A stretch of 64,000 nt of DNA from DATCHW01 sp963806045 (lineage in GTDB: Bacteria > Bacteroidota > Ignavibacteria > Tepidaquicellales > Tepidaquicellaceae). The stretch is from positions 1-64,000 of the forward strand of contig CAWDWP010000011.1 in the NCBI GenBank assembly GCA_963806045.1, in the 5' to 3' direction. Under the pieces are notes generated by a model. It was not told the DNA's origin. It did not search any database and saw only the letters and a program-made list of their open reading frames with translations. Positions 55,274 through 63,784 of the stretch are shown piece by piece (position 1 is the first letter of the stretch; the number at the start of each line of letters is the position of its first letter). The translations under genes and the position numbers were made by a program.

Positions 55274-56701
55274 ATGAACACAGAAAAATATTTCATCAAA
55301 AATGAATTCAAATCATCGGATATAACAGTTGATATTATAAATCCGTATACTCAGGTCGTAACCAGGAGAGTTTATAAATCATCACATGAAGACATTAATA
55401 TCTCCCTTAATTATTTAACCTCAATTTTCAATAAATACAAAAAGACCCCTGCTTATATCAAATCAGAATTGCTTGAAAAAATTTCCGTCAAGATATCAGA
55501 AAAAAAAGAACATCTTGCACAGACTATGACTGCAGAAATGGGCAAACCCATTAAATTTTCAAGAGTTGAAGTTGAAAGGGCTATATTCACTTTCAAAACC
55601 GGAGCAGAGGAAGCAAAAAGAATTGACGGAGAAATAATTCCGCTTGACCTGCTAAGAGGGTCGGAAAATAAATTCGGAATGATAAAGCGCTTCCCTATTG
55701 GTTTAATTTTAGCCATTACTCCATGGAACTTTCCAATAAATTTAGTTGCTCATAAAATTGCACCTGCTCTTGCATCAGGTAATGTCGTTCTTCTGAAACC
55801 GGCTTCAGCTACCCTCTGCTGCGGAATTGAAATCATAAAAATAATAAAAGAATCCTGTGATGAAATGGGGCTTGATTTCTGTCCGGTAAATGTTGTTACT
55901 GCTTCGGGAAGCGAAATTGAAGAGCATTTAAAAGATGACAGAATAAAAATGATTAGCTTCACTGGAAGCCCTGCAGTTGGCTGGGAAATAAAAAAAATGC
56001 TTTCAATGCAAAGGCTCTCGCTCGAGCTCGGAGGTAATGCCGGAGTAATTGTAGATGAAACCGCCGACATCGAACTCGCTGCCGGCAAGATTGCTCTCGC
56101 AGCGTTCGGACAGGCGGGGCAAAGCTGTATTTCAGTTCAGAGAGTTTTTGTCCATAAAAAAGTATATAAAGATTTCGAAAAAATTCTGCTGGAAAAAACA
56201 AAAACCCTGAAAACAGGAAATCCTTTTGAAGAAGATACTATTGTCGGTCCGATGATAAATGTAAAAGAAGCAGAAAGGGTTGAACGATGGATAAGGGAAG
56301 CATCTGATACAAAAGCAGAAATCTTGCTCGGTGGAATCAGAGAAAATGCAGTTTTAAAACCAACTATTCTAACAAAAACAAACAGTAATCAGAATGTAAA
56401 TTCAAAAGAAGTCTTTGCTCCCCTCATGACATTAAGGGAATTTGAATATTTCGAAGATGCCGTGAAGGAAGTAGATAATTCCGATTTCGGATTGCAGGCG
56501 GGAATATTTAGCAACAATATGAAGAATATATTTTACGCATTTGACAATATTGAAGTTGGAGGAGTAATTATAAATGATGTTTCAACTTACAGGCTTGATT
56601 CAATGCCTTATGGCGGAGTTAAACAATCGGGCGTAGGAAAAGAAGGAGTAAAATATGCAATAGAAGAAATGACAGAGAGGAAGCTTCTAGTGATATCGTG
56701 A
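55274..56701 (+). CDS. NAD(P)-dependent aldehyde dehydrogenase
   Basis: A 475-residue enzyme oxidising an aldehyde to an acid. The cofactor site is ITPWNFPINL and FTGSPAVGW, the general base lies in LELGGNAG, and the catalytic cysteine in FGQAGQSCISVQRV. It ends PYGGVKQSGVGKEGVKYA. This is the family of succinate-semialdehyde, glyceraldehyde-3-phosphate (non-phosphorylating) and related dehydrogenases. The exact substrate cannot be named. It stands alone, and its stop codon lies inside the first flanking repeat of the four-helix-bundle gene. Confidence 0.88.
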   Translation: MNTEKYFIKNEFKSSDITVDIINPYTQVVTRRVYKSSHEDINISLNYLTSIFNKYKKTPAYIKSELLEKISVKISEKKEHLAQTMTAEMGKPIKFSRVEVERAIFTFKTGAEEAKRIDGEIIPLDLLRGSENKFGMIKRFPIGLILAITPWNFPINLVAHKIAPALASGNVVLLKPASATLCCGIEIIKIIKESCDEMGLDFCPVNVVTASGSEIEEHLKDDRIKMISFTGSPAVGWEIKKMLSMQRLSLELGGNAGVIVDETADIELAAGKIALAAFGQAGQSCISVQRVFVHKKVYKDFEKILLEKTKTLKTGNPFEEDTIVGPMINVKEAERVERWIREASDTKAEILLGGIRENAVLKPTILTKTNSNQNVNSKEVFAPLMTLREFEYFEDAVKEVDNSDFGLQAGIFSNNMKNIFYAFDNIEVGGVIINDVSTYRLDSMPYGGVKQSGVGKEGVKYAIEEMTERKLLVIS

Positions 56702-56742
56702 AACGTCAAACGTGAAACGTGAGATGGTAAAACGTGGAACAG
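56697..56742. repeat. Left flanking repeat of the four-helix-bundle gene
   Basis: Degenerate direct repeats of the type GTGAAACGTCAAACGTGA. The block is inverted relative to 57207-57282, where the reverse complement reads GTGAAATGTCAAACGTCAGA. It overlaps the end of the aldehyde dehydrogenase gene. Confidence 0.65.
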
Positions 56743-56812
56743 TATTTAAAATTTAAAAAAATAAATTCAGTATTTTATTTATATATTTAACTTTAAAACA
56801 CTTGTTTAATTT

Positions 56813-57166
56813 ATGCTAAATTTATCCCATAAAAAATTAGATGTATGGCATTTGAGTAAAAACTTTGTAAAAGATATTTACAAAGTTACCAATAACTTCC
56901 CATCATCAGAAATATATATAACTGTAAATCAGTTAAAAAGGGCAGCATTATCGGTAGCTTCTAATATAGCAGAGGGTTCTTCCAGAAATTCTTCAATTGA
57001 ACGAAAACGATTTTTTGTAATTGCTCGTTCATCATTAGTCGAAATTGATACGCAATTAGAAATTTCATTTGAATTAGGATTTTTGAACAAAGAGGGCTAT
57101 GATGATTTAAGTGTTAAGATTAATAAATTATTTGCATTTATTTCAAAATTAATTCAGAGTACTTAA
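56813..57166 (+). CDS. Four helix bundle protein (23S rRNA intervening-sequence type)
   Basis: A 117-residue all-helical protein. Family features are the opening HKKLDVWHLSKNFVKDIYK, then NQLKRAALSVASNIAEGSSRN, RFFVIARSSLVEIDTQLEI and a final helix. Such proteins (S23 or bVHP family) were first found inside intervening sequences of 23S rRNA and occur alone in many Bacteroidota. Here the gene is flanked by inverted degenerate repeats (56697-56742 and 57207-57282), suggesting it moves as a cassette. Its function is not established. Confidence 0.88.
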   Translation: MLNLSHKKLDVWHLSKNFVKDIYKVTNNFPSSEIYITVNQLKRAALSVASNIAEGSSRNSSIERKRFFVIARSSLVEIDTQLEISFELGFLNKEGYDDLSVKINKLFAFISKLIQST

Positions 57167-57206
57167 TATTTTGATCCTTTTGGAAGATTAGCTTGTGAAG
57201 TTTTCA

Positions 57207-57282
57207 TGTCTCACGCTTGACGTTTGACATCTTTCGTCTCACATCTCACTTTTGACGTCTGACGTTTGACATTTCACCTTTT
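57207..57282. repeat. Right flanking repeat of the four-helix-bundle gene
   Basis: Five or six versions of GACGTTTGACAT, CTCACGCTTGACG or CTCACATCTCAC in a row, about 76 bases. The reverse complement matches the left block at 56697, so the two form a long imperfect inverted repeat. Confidence 0.65.
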
Positions 57283-57332
57283 ACAACTAAACTTTATATT
57301 TGTTGAGAGAATTAGAATCTAATTTGTAGAAT

Positions 57333-58268
57333 ATGAATGCTACTGATAAAATAACTGTCTTCGGAGGAAATGGAATGCTGGGGAGTGCGGTTGTGAGGAG
57401 ATTAAACCACAATGGTTATTTTAATATTACAACCCCTATCTATGAGGATGGTTTTAACTTGCTGAAAAAAAACATGGTTGACGATTATTTCAAGCTTGAG
57501 AAACCTGATTATGCATTCATGGTCGCAGGTCTGGTCGGAGGGATACAGGCAAACAACACAAGGCAGGCGGATTTTTTGTATCAAAACTCTTTAATGATTT
57601 TAAATGTCTTGCAATCACTAACTGAAAACTCTCCAAAAACAAAAATTCTATTTACAGGGTCAACCTGCATTTATCCGAAAGAAAATCCCCAGCCCATAAA
57701 CGAAAATAGATTTATGATGGGACCTCTTGAGGAAACAAACAAAGGATATGCAGTCGCAAAAGGGTTAGGAATAGTCGGGTGCGAGATGTACAGAATGCAA
57801 TATGGAATTAATGCAATTTCAGCAATGCCTACAAATATGTACGGACCCCACGATAATTACAATCTCGAGACAGGACATTTCATCGGAGCATTAGTCAAGA
57901 AGTTTTATGACGCAGTTAAAAATAATACAACTCTTCTGTTCTGGGGCTCCGGAAAACCAAGGAGAGAGGCACTTTTTGTTGAAGATTGCGCTGATGCTTT
58001 GATTTTTCTTATGAATAATTATAATGAACCTAAAATTGTAAATATCGGAACCGGATTCGACCACAGCATTGCAGAGTATGTAGAGATTGCTAAAAAGATT
58101 TTCAAATATGAAGGAGAAATCAAGTGGGATAGAAGCAAGCCGGATGGAATGTATGAAAAGAGAACCGATATCAGTTACCTGAAGAGCATGATGCCTGACT
58201 TTAACCCCAGAACATTTGAACAAGGTTTAAAAGATGTATTGAAAATTGATTTCAGTATGGAGGTTTAA
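57333..58268 (+). CDS. GDP-L-fucose synthase-like epimerase/reductase
   Basis: A 311-residue short-chain dehydrogenase of the sugar-nucleotide group. The Rossmann motif is VFGGNGMLGSA. The active site is the serine region GSTCIYPK and the YAVAK pair, and MPTNMYGPHDNYN plus FWGSGKPRREALFVEDCADA match GDP-fucose synthase. This enzyme makes GDP-L-fucose for surface polysaccharide. The partner GDP-mannose dehydratase is not in the window, so the product sugar could differ. An SD-like GGAGGT lies in its last codons and may serve the following gene. Confidence 0.85.
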   Translation: MNATDKITVFGGNGMLGSAVVRRLNHNGYFNITTPIYEDGFNLLKKNMVDDYFKLEKPDYAFMVAGLVGGIQANNTRQADFLYQNSLMILNVLQSLTENSPKTKILFTGSTCIYPKENPQPINENRFMMGPLEETNKGYAVAKGLGIVGCEMYRMQYGINAISAMPTNMYGPHDNYNLETGHFIGALVKKFYDAVKNNTTLLFWGSGKPRREALFVEDCADALIFLMNNYNEPKIVNIGTGFDHSIAEYVEIAKKIFKYEGEIKWDRSKPDGMYEKRTDISYLKSMMPDFNPRTFEQGLKDVLKIDFSMEV

Positions 58269-58271
58269 CAA

Positions 58272-58943
58272 ATCAAATCCGATAATACTATAAAAACTTT
58301 CTTCATAAAAGAAAAAAAAGTAAGAAGATTAAAACTTAGATTTAAAATCCTGCTTATAATCCTGATTTTAATTTTATTATATCTTTGCCATCCGTTTATC
58401 CTTAGTTCTATTGGCTCATTTCTGATTGTCGAAGATGATAAATTCGAAAAAGCGGATATATTATTTGGAGAAGAAGAATATTCTTCAAAAGATGCAATTA
58501 AATTCTGTAATCAGTTTTATCATCAGGGAAAATGCAAAGAGATTATTTTTGTAAAAATCAGGGAACAAGGCAGGCTATACACCGAAGAGCAGGAAGAATC
58601 ATTTTTAATGAATATAATAGATTCGCTTTATAAAGATTTACCGATAACTTTTCTTAATTTAGATATTGAACATCCGATTACACTGAATAAATCAGATAAG
58701 GTGCTGGATATTATAAATCAAAAAAACGCAAAATCTATCATAGTCCTTACTAATGCATTTCATTCCAGAAGAACACGTAATGTTTACAGAAAAATATTAG
58801 GTTCATCTGATATAAAACTTTATATGATGACATATACTATTTTTTTCGATAATGATGACTGGTGGAAGAGTTCTCTCGGATTCAGAATTGTCGTCTCTGA
58901 GTATCTGAAATATGCTTATTATTTAGTCCGAGGTTATATGTAA
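58272..58943 (+). CDS. YdcF/DUF218-like membrane protein with no standard start codon
   Basis: An open frame runs from the fcl-like stop to 58943. It contains a membrane helix (RFKILLIILILILLYLC), then EDDKFEKADILFGEE, a middle domain, and SIIVLTNAFHSRRTRNVYRKI near the end, as in YdcF/SanA-type proteins. The first ATG is at 58608, which would remove the membrane helix and half the domain. A GGAGGT at the end of the upstream gene points to a start near 58272, where the codon is ATC. Either the start is non-standard or a base is wrong. If translated from there, it is about 223 residues. Function is unknown; the family is linked to envelope polysaccharide in some bacteria. Confidence 0.55.
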   Translation: MKSDNTIKTFFIKEKKVRRLKLRFKILLIILILILLYLCHPFILSSIGSFLIVEDDKFEKADILFGEEEYSSKDAIKFCNQFYHQGKCKEIIFVKIREQGRLYTEEQEESFLMNIIDSLYKDLPITFLNLDIEHPITLNKSDKVLDIINQKNAKSIIVLTNAFHSRRTRNVYRKILGSSDIKLYMMTYTIFFDNDDWWKSSLGFRIVVSEYLKYAYYLVRGYM

Positions 58944-58963
58944 AAATCTTCTTCCTTTTTTAA

Positions 58964-60109
58964 TCAGGAATTCAAAATCTTCTCATAAAATTTTTCATAT
59001 TCAGGTACAATTTTTTCTTCGCTTAATGTTTCAGCTCTGTTTCTCGCATTGGCTGCAAAAAGTTCATATTTCTTTTCGTTCGTAAGCAGTTCGATTGAAT
59101 ATTTTGCCATTCGGTCTGTATCACCTATTTCCGCAATGTAACCGGTTTCACCGTGAATATTTAATTCCGGCAAGCCTCCGATACTTGTAGAAATTACAGG
59201 AACAGAACAGCTCATTGCTTCAAGTGCTGACAATCCAAAACTTTCAGATTGTGAAGGCATTAGAAATATATCCGAAATTGAAAGCAATTCAACAATAGCA
59301 TCCTGCTTTCCCATGAATTTAACAAATTCGAAGATACCTAATGTTCTGCAAAGATTTTCACAATCACTTCTTTCCGGACCGTCCCCAACAAGAATCAAGC
59401 GGGATGGAATTTTAGTTTTGATTTCTGCAAATATTCTTATAACATCCTGAACCCTCTTCAGGGGCCTGAAATTAGAAGTATGAATCAGTATCTTTTCGTT
59501 ATTAGGTGCGAAATTTTTCCTGAAGCACTGGGAATTTTCATCGTTGTGCCTTTTGAATTTATCTATATCAATAAAGTTCGGAATCACTTCTATTTCCTTA
59601 TTAATCTGGTAATTTGACATCGTTTTATCCCTGAGGAATTTCGAAACGGCTGTTACACCGTCAGATTGCTCTATGCTGAATTTCATTGTCGGGAGAAAAC
59701 TTGGTTCCAGACCAATCAATGTTATATCTGTTCCGTGAAGTGTAGTTATAACTTTTATATTTTTTTTGATTTTATTTTCAGCTTTTAACATCTCCCTTGC
59801 AAGGTATGCACTGGTTGCGTGAGGAATTGCATAATGTGCGTGTATAAGGTCTATGTCGCTGAATTTTGCAACTTCAACCATTTTACTCGCAAGTGCGAGA
59901 CTATATAAGGGGAATTCAAAAAGCGGGTAATTATACATTTCAACTTCGTGATAGAATATTTTATCATAGAAACCATTAAGCCTCGACGGCATAGCATATG
60001 AAATAAAATGTACTTCGTGTCCGCGCATGGCAAGAACCTTCCCCAGTTCAGTCGCAACAACTCCACTACCCCCGTAGGTGGGATAACAAACTATACCAAT
60101 TTTCATCAT
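58964..60109 (-). CDS. bshA: N-acetyl-alpha-D-glucosaminyl L-malate synthase (BshA)
   Basis: A 381-residue GT4 glycosyltransferase that starts bacillithiol synthesis by joining GlcNAc to malate. The N-terminus MKIGIVCYPTYGGSGVVATELG is the BshA hallmark, with HVHFISYAMP-type residues following as HEVHFISYAMP. Later parts are HAHYAIPHA, TTLHGTDITLIG, PNFIDIDKF, HTSNFRPLKRV, LVGDGPE, and LMPSQSESFGLSALEAM with the UDP-sugar glutamates. Length is typical. Bacillithiol would be this cell's main small thiol. Confidence 0.92.
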   Translation of the reverse strand: MMKIGIVCYPTYGGSGVVATELGKVLAMRGHEVHFISYAMPSRLNGFYDKIFYHEVEMYNYPLFEFPLYSLALASKMVEVAKFSDIDLIHAHYAIPHATSAYLAREMLKAENKIKKNIKVITTLHGTDITLIGLEPSFLPTMKFSIEQSDGVTAVSKFLRDKTMSNYQINKEIEVIPNFIDIDKFKRHNDENSQCFRKNFAPNNEKILIHTSNFRPLKRVQDVIRIFAEIKTKIPSRLILVGDGPERSDCENLCRTLGIFEFVKFMGKQDAIVELLSISDIFLMPSQSESFGLSALEAMSCSVPVISTSIGGLPELNIHGETGYIAEIGDTDRMAKYSIELLTNEKKYELFAANARNRAETLSEEKIVPEYEKFYEKILNS

Positions 60110-60205
60110 TATTAATGCTTTTAATTACCGTAAAATACTAAAAAAAATTATTAATCTAAGTTACAATTCCTGCACGGGAAATGGCAAGAAAGTTTATTAA
60201 ATACT

Positions 60206-60245
60206 AACCCCCCTGCCCCCCTTTGTTAAAAGGGGGGATTAATAG
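60206..60245. repeat. GC-rich palindromic repeat, inverted relative to 49317-49356
   Basis: TAACCCCCCTGCCCCCC, then TTTGTTAAAAGGGGGGATTA. It lies just past the ppx stop on the minus strand and could help end transcription. Confidence 0.55.
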
Positions 60246-60256
60246 GGACAAGATAT

Positions 60257-61822
60257 TTATTTTCCATTTTGAATTACAACTTTATATCCGAACGAATCTT
60301 CAAAAAGTGATTTTCTGAGATTAGCACCCCAGATTTCAAGCGTTGGGTCTGCTCCCTCCTTTGTTTTTAAATGCAAGTTTAACGTACTATTCAATTCCTT
60401 TATTTCAATTCCTTCAACTATCTGTTTGTGCCCTCTGTCAAGTCCGTCAGCAATTCTGAAAATTCCTGCGAGTTTCCTGACTCTGTCTCTGTCTGCAGTG
60501 TTCAATCGGCTATACCCTTCATGTTTTGGTTTTGGGTGGGATTTTCTATGATATCTTGCAATATTTGCAATCATTTCAATTTCATTATCATTGAATCCGA
60601 GCATTTCGGAATTCTTAATCAGATAATACGAATGTTTATGATGCTGGGAATGAGAAACTCTGTGACCTATGTCGTGAAGCAAAGCCGCTGCTTCAAGAAA
60701 TTCTTTATCCTTATCTGTTAAAGAAAATTTTTCCTTCAGAAAATCGAATAATGTCACTGACAGCTTTAATGCCTGCTCACTGTGAGGTTTATCGTATCCG
60801 CAATTCTCAGCAAGAGTTATGATACTGTTATAACAAACATCGCTTAAGTTACCAAGTTGAAATCCTGTCTGCTGTTTACTGATAGTATCAATAATAATTC
60901 CTTCGCGTAACGCATAACTGGAAACAGTAATATTTTTTAAGTTTAACTCTTTGAATATCTGTTCAAGTATCACAGCACCCGCTGTAATTATATCAGCCCT
61001 TGCCGGATCAAGACCGGGAATTTCACACCGCTCACTCATCGTTTCTGCTTTATAAATTTTCTTAGCCGCTTTTTTCAAAGATTCAGAATCAAAAACATAA
61101 TTATTCAAAATGAACTGGTCATCCTCATAAGAATTTGTTTCTGCATAATTTATCATTCCGATATTGGTAATTGTCCCTGATGTTCCTATTACCATATCAT
61201 ATTTATATTCGTGAAGATTTCTTATCACAGGATTCACCACACTTTTAACGAAAAGCAATGCTTCTTCTATTGCATTCTGTTTAATTTTTTTATCTCTGAA
61301 GTACCTTTGAGTTAATCTGACAGCACCGATTTTAACACTGTATGCAAAGAGCACAATGCCTTTCTCTCCAATCAGAAATTCCGTACTGCCGCCCCCTATA
61401 TCTATCAATAAAATTTTTTTATCATAGACTTCAAGCGCCTGAAGTACGCCGAGATAAATAAGCCTAGCTTCTTCCAGACCCGTTACGACTTCAATATTTA
61501 TTCCTGTATTTTCGTAGACTGCATTTATAAATTTATCCTTATTTAATGCTTCACGTATTGCACTCGTCCCAATTGCCCTGATTTCGGCATTGAATGAATC
61601 GCAAACTATTTTGAATCTTTTTAGTGCTGCTATTCCGCGTTCAATTGCGTCATCTGCAAGATATTTCATATCATTTGAACTGCTTCCGAGACGCACTACT
61701 TCTTTGTCCCGTGTCAGGACTTTAAATTGTCCTTTTGCATTTACCTTTACAATTACAAGGTGAAATGAATTTGTTCCTAAATCTAATGCTGCTAATATTT
61801 TTTCATTCATAATTTTTATCAT
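60257..61822 (-). CDS. Ppx/GppA family phosphatase with HD domain
   Basis: A 521-residue protein. The N-terminal actin-like part has AALDLGTNSFHLVI, IGTSAIREA, IDIGGGSTEFLIG and TSGTITNIG, giving the exopolyphosphatase or pppGpp hydrolase fold. The C-terminal half (about 320-510) is an HD-type domain with LHDIGHRVSHSQHHKHS and YHRKSHP. This is the long Ppx form. A second methionine at residue 5 is a likely alternative start. It lies seven bases downstream of the GT9 gene. Confidence 0.9.
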   Translation of the reverse strand: MIKIMNEKILAALDLGTNSFHLVIVKVNAKGQFKVLTRDKEVVRLGSSSNDMKYLADDAIERGIAALKRFKIVCDSFNAEIRAIGTSAIREALNKDKFINAVYENTGINIEVVTGLEEARLIYLGVLQALEVYDKKILLIDIGGGSTEFLIGEKGIVLFAYSVKIGAVRLTQRYFRDKKIKQNAIEEALLFVKSVVNPVIRNLHEYKYDMVIGTSGTITNIGMINYAETNSYEDDQFILNNYVFDSESLKKAAKKIYKAETMSERCEIPGLDPARADIITAGAVILEQIFKELNLKNITVSSYALREGIIIDTISKQQTGFQLGNLSDVCYNSIITLAENCGYDKPHSEQALKLSVTLFDFLKEKFSLTDKDKEFLEAAALLHDIGHRVSHSQHHKHSYYLIKNSEMLGFNDNEIEMIANIARYHRKSHPKPKHEGYSRLNTADRDRVRKLAGIFRIADGLDRGHKQIVEGIEIKELNSTLNLHLKTKEGADPTLEIWGANLRKSLFEDSFGYKVVIQNGK

Positions 61823-61829
61823 TCACCCA

Positions 61830-62935
61830 TCATTCCCGTTTTAACAGTGGAAATAATACGGATTTTTTTTCTATGATTCCTTTTGCTTTTATATAAACTT
61901 CTTCAACAGAAATATCATTAATATTGTTCGATTTTGATTGTATATATTCACAATTATCTTTTTCCGGAGCCCATTCCCGGCCCTGTGTTGGACCAAACAA
62001 AGCTAAAACTCTCCCGCCCGAAAATGCAACGGAATGCATTGTCCCCGTGTCATTTGTAATATACAAATCAGATAAAGATAACAATATTGTACTCAATCTA
62101 ATTGGTTGTGATGTGATGTTACAATTAATATTATTCTCCGACAATCTTCTTTGAAGAGTGTTCACAACTTCATCATCCATTGGTCCCCGTGATTATAAAC
62201 ACATAATTATTATATTCGTCGTATAATCTTTTTATCAGTTCGACAAAATTATCTATGCTCCACCTGTTAGGAATTTTACCTGCTCCTGCCTGGAATGCAA
62301 AAACAGGACGTGATTTATCCGGAAAATTATTCTGATAATATTTTTTACCAAAATTAATTTCCTCTTCATTAAATTTAAGATGAACATTTCTTCGCTCAAC
62401 TGAATTTAAATCACATCCGATTTGCCTGACAATATCAATATATTTCTCAGCATGATTCATTTTAATGCCCCGCCAGTCAAAATCCTTTTTCAAGTTCAAA
62501 AGCTTACTGCTTTTATTAACTTTTCCATCAACGCTGTTTACACCAACCCTGATTTTTGCTCCTGATAAATAATTTATAAGATGTGACGTTCTTGATAGCC
62601 CGACTGTTGAAGGAACAATGCCTGATTTCATACTTTGTTTTCCTTAAGCGGAAAAAAAATTTCAATATTTTCAGATAAGAAAATTTATCGTATACTAAAA
62701 TATTATCAATGTAATCATTCTCACCTTTCAGAATTTCGTAATTTCCGGGAGAAGCAACAAGAGTTATATATGCACGAGGATATTTTTTCCGGACAGCTGC
62801 AAATGCAGGAAGAGTTAACAGCATATCCCCAAACTGATTGTGCTGTTTGACAATGAGAATGTTATTCACATTTTCAGGTGACAGTGATTCAGCCGGTATT
62901 GATTCATTTAATTTCTTCGAAGTTTGCATCGACAA
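61830..62935 (-). CDS. GT9-family heptosyltransferase-like glycosyltransferase (two frameshifts)
   Basis: Three frames are joined by removing one A at 62626-62628 and one G at 62177-62178 (plus-strand T3 and CC). The result is 367 residues, right for the family. The parts are NILIVKQHNQFGDMLLTLPAFAA at the N-terminus, SGIVPSTVGLSRTSHLINYL in the middle, PVFAFQAGAGKIPNRWS, and the diagnostic LYITNDTGTMHSVAFSGGRVLALFGPTQ in the C-terminal half. It adds a sugar to lipopolysaccharide core or a related glycan. It overlaps the DUF4834-like gene by 32 bases. Confidence 0.8.
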
Positions 62936-63108
62936 CTTTGCTTTTGTCGTAAGGTATAGTGGTTTTTTTTACGGTTTCTTCAGAATTAATTTTTCCTGAT
63001 GTATTTGAACTTTTTCTGTTCAGAAGAGTGATTATGCTTTGAACCAGTGCCTTTCAGAACATAGGCGACTAATAAAATACTTAATATTATGAAAAAAAAT
63101 CTTAACAT
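62904..63108 (-). CDS. DUF4834-like small membrane protein (one frameshift)
   Basis: Starting at 63108 with MLRFFFIILSILLVAYVLK, a membrane helix. Removing one A from AAA (63052-63054 on the plus strand) continues as ALVQSIITLLNRKSSNTSG and ends VVDANFEEIK at 62904. That gives 67 residues, with a basic stretch after the helix, like DUF4834 proteins of Bacteroidota. It lies seven bases after the deoxynucleoside kinase and overlaps the GT9 start. Function is unknown. Confidence 0.6.
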
Positions 63109-63115
63109 TTCTTTA

Positions 63116-63772
63116 TTACTTAGCCAATCTGTTTGTTGCCGGATTAAAGTATTCGATTGCAGAATGCTCGGCTTTTAATATTTCCGCAATCAGGTTCTCG
63201 AAATCCTGTTCATTATTCACAAAATCAATATCTGAAACATTTACTATCATTACTTTAGTTGCTTTAAAGCGGAAAAAGAAATAATTATATCCTTCATTCA
63301 GGTCTCTGATGTAGTCTTCAGCAATGTTCTTCTCAGCATCCCGGTCACGATGTTTTATATTTCCCATCAACCTCTCAACTGTTGATTGCAGATATATGAC
63401 CAAATCCGGAACCCTGATTTTTCTTTCTATCGATTGAACAATTGTCTCATAAAGTTTTAATTCATCATCCTGAAGATTCAGATAAGCAAATATTTTATCT
63501 TTTTCGAAAATATAATCAGCGATAATATAGTTATGAAAAAGGTCCTCCTGTGATAATTCAACAAGCTGTTTATACCGGCTGAGTAGAAAGAAAATTTGCG
63601 TATGAAAAGCATATCGCGCCGGATTTTCATAAAATCTCTCAAGAAAAGGGTTATCTTCAAAATCTTCAAGAATAAGCTTTGCGTTTAGTCTTTCAGCAAG
63701 ACTTTTTGCCAGAGATGTTTTGCCTGCACCAATTACACCTTCTATTGCTATATATTGTATTTTCTTATCCAA
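63116..63772 (-). CDS. Deoxynucleoside kinase
   Basis: A 218-residue kinase phosphorylating deoxynucleosides for salvage. The P-loop is IEGVIGAGKTSLA. LILEDFEDNPFLERFYENP is the substrate-binding ED motif, and RDRDAEKNIAEDYIRDLNEGY is the lid. These fit the deoxyadenosine/deoxyguanosine kinase branch, often next to folK in Bacteroidota, as here (12 bases apart). Confidence 0.9.
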   Translation of the reverse strand: MDKKIQYIAIEGVIGAGKTSLAKSLAERLNAKLILEDFEDNPFLERFYENPARYAFHTQIFFLLSRYKQLVELSQEDLFHNYIIADYIFEKDKIFAYLNLQDDELKLYETIVQSIERKIRVPDLVIYLQSTVERLMGNIKHRDRDAEKNIAEDYIRDLNEGYNYFFFRFKATKVMIVNVSDIDFVNNEQDFENLIAEILKAEHSAIEYFNPATNRLAK

Positions 63773-63784
63773 ATGTAATTAAAA

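Noticed and set aside
55274..56701. Aldehyde dehydrogenase as the pyrroline-5-carboxylate dehydrogenase partner of the proline dehydrogenase
   Set aside because: It is 37 kb away and its motifs fit the succinate-semialdehyde or glyceraldehyde-3-phosphate type. No direct support for proline breakdown.
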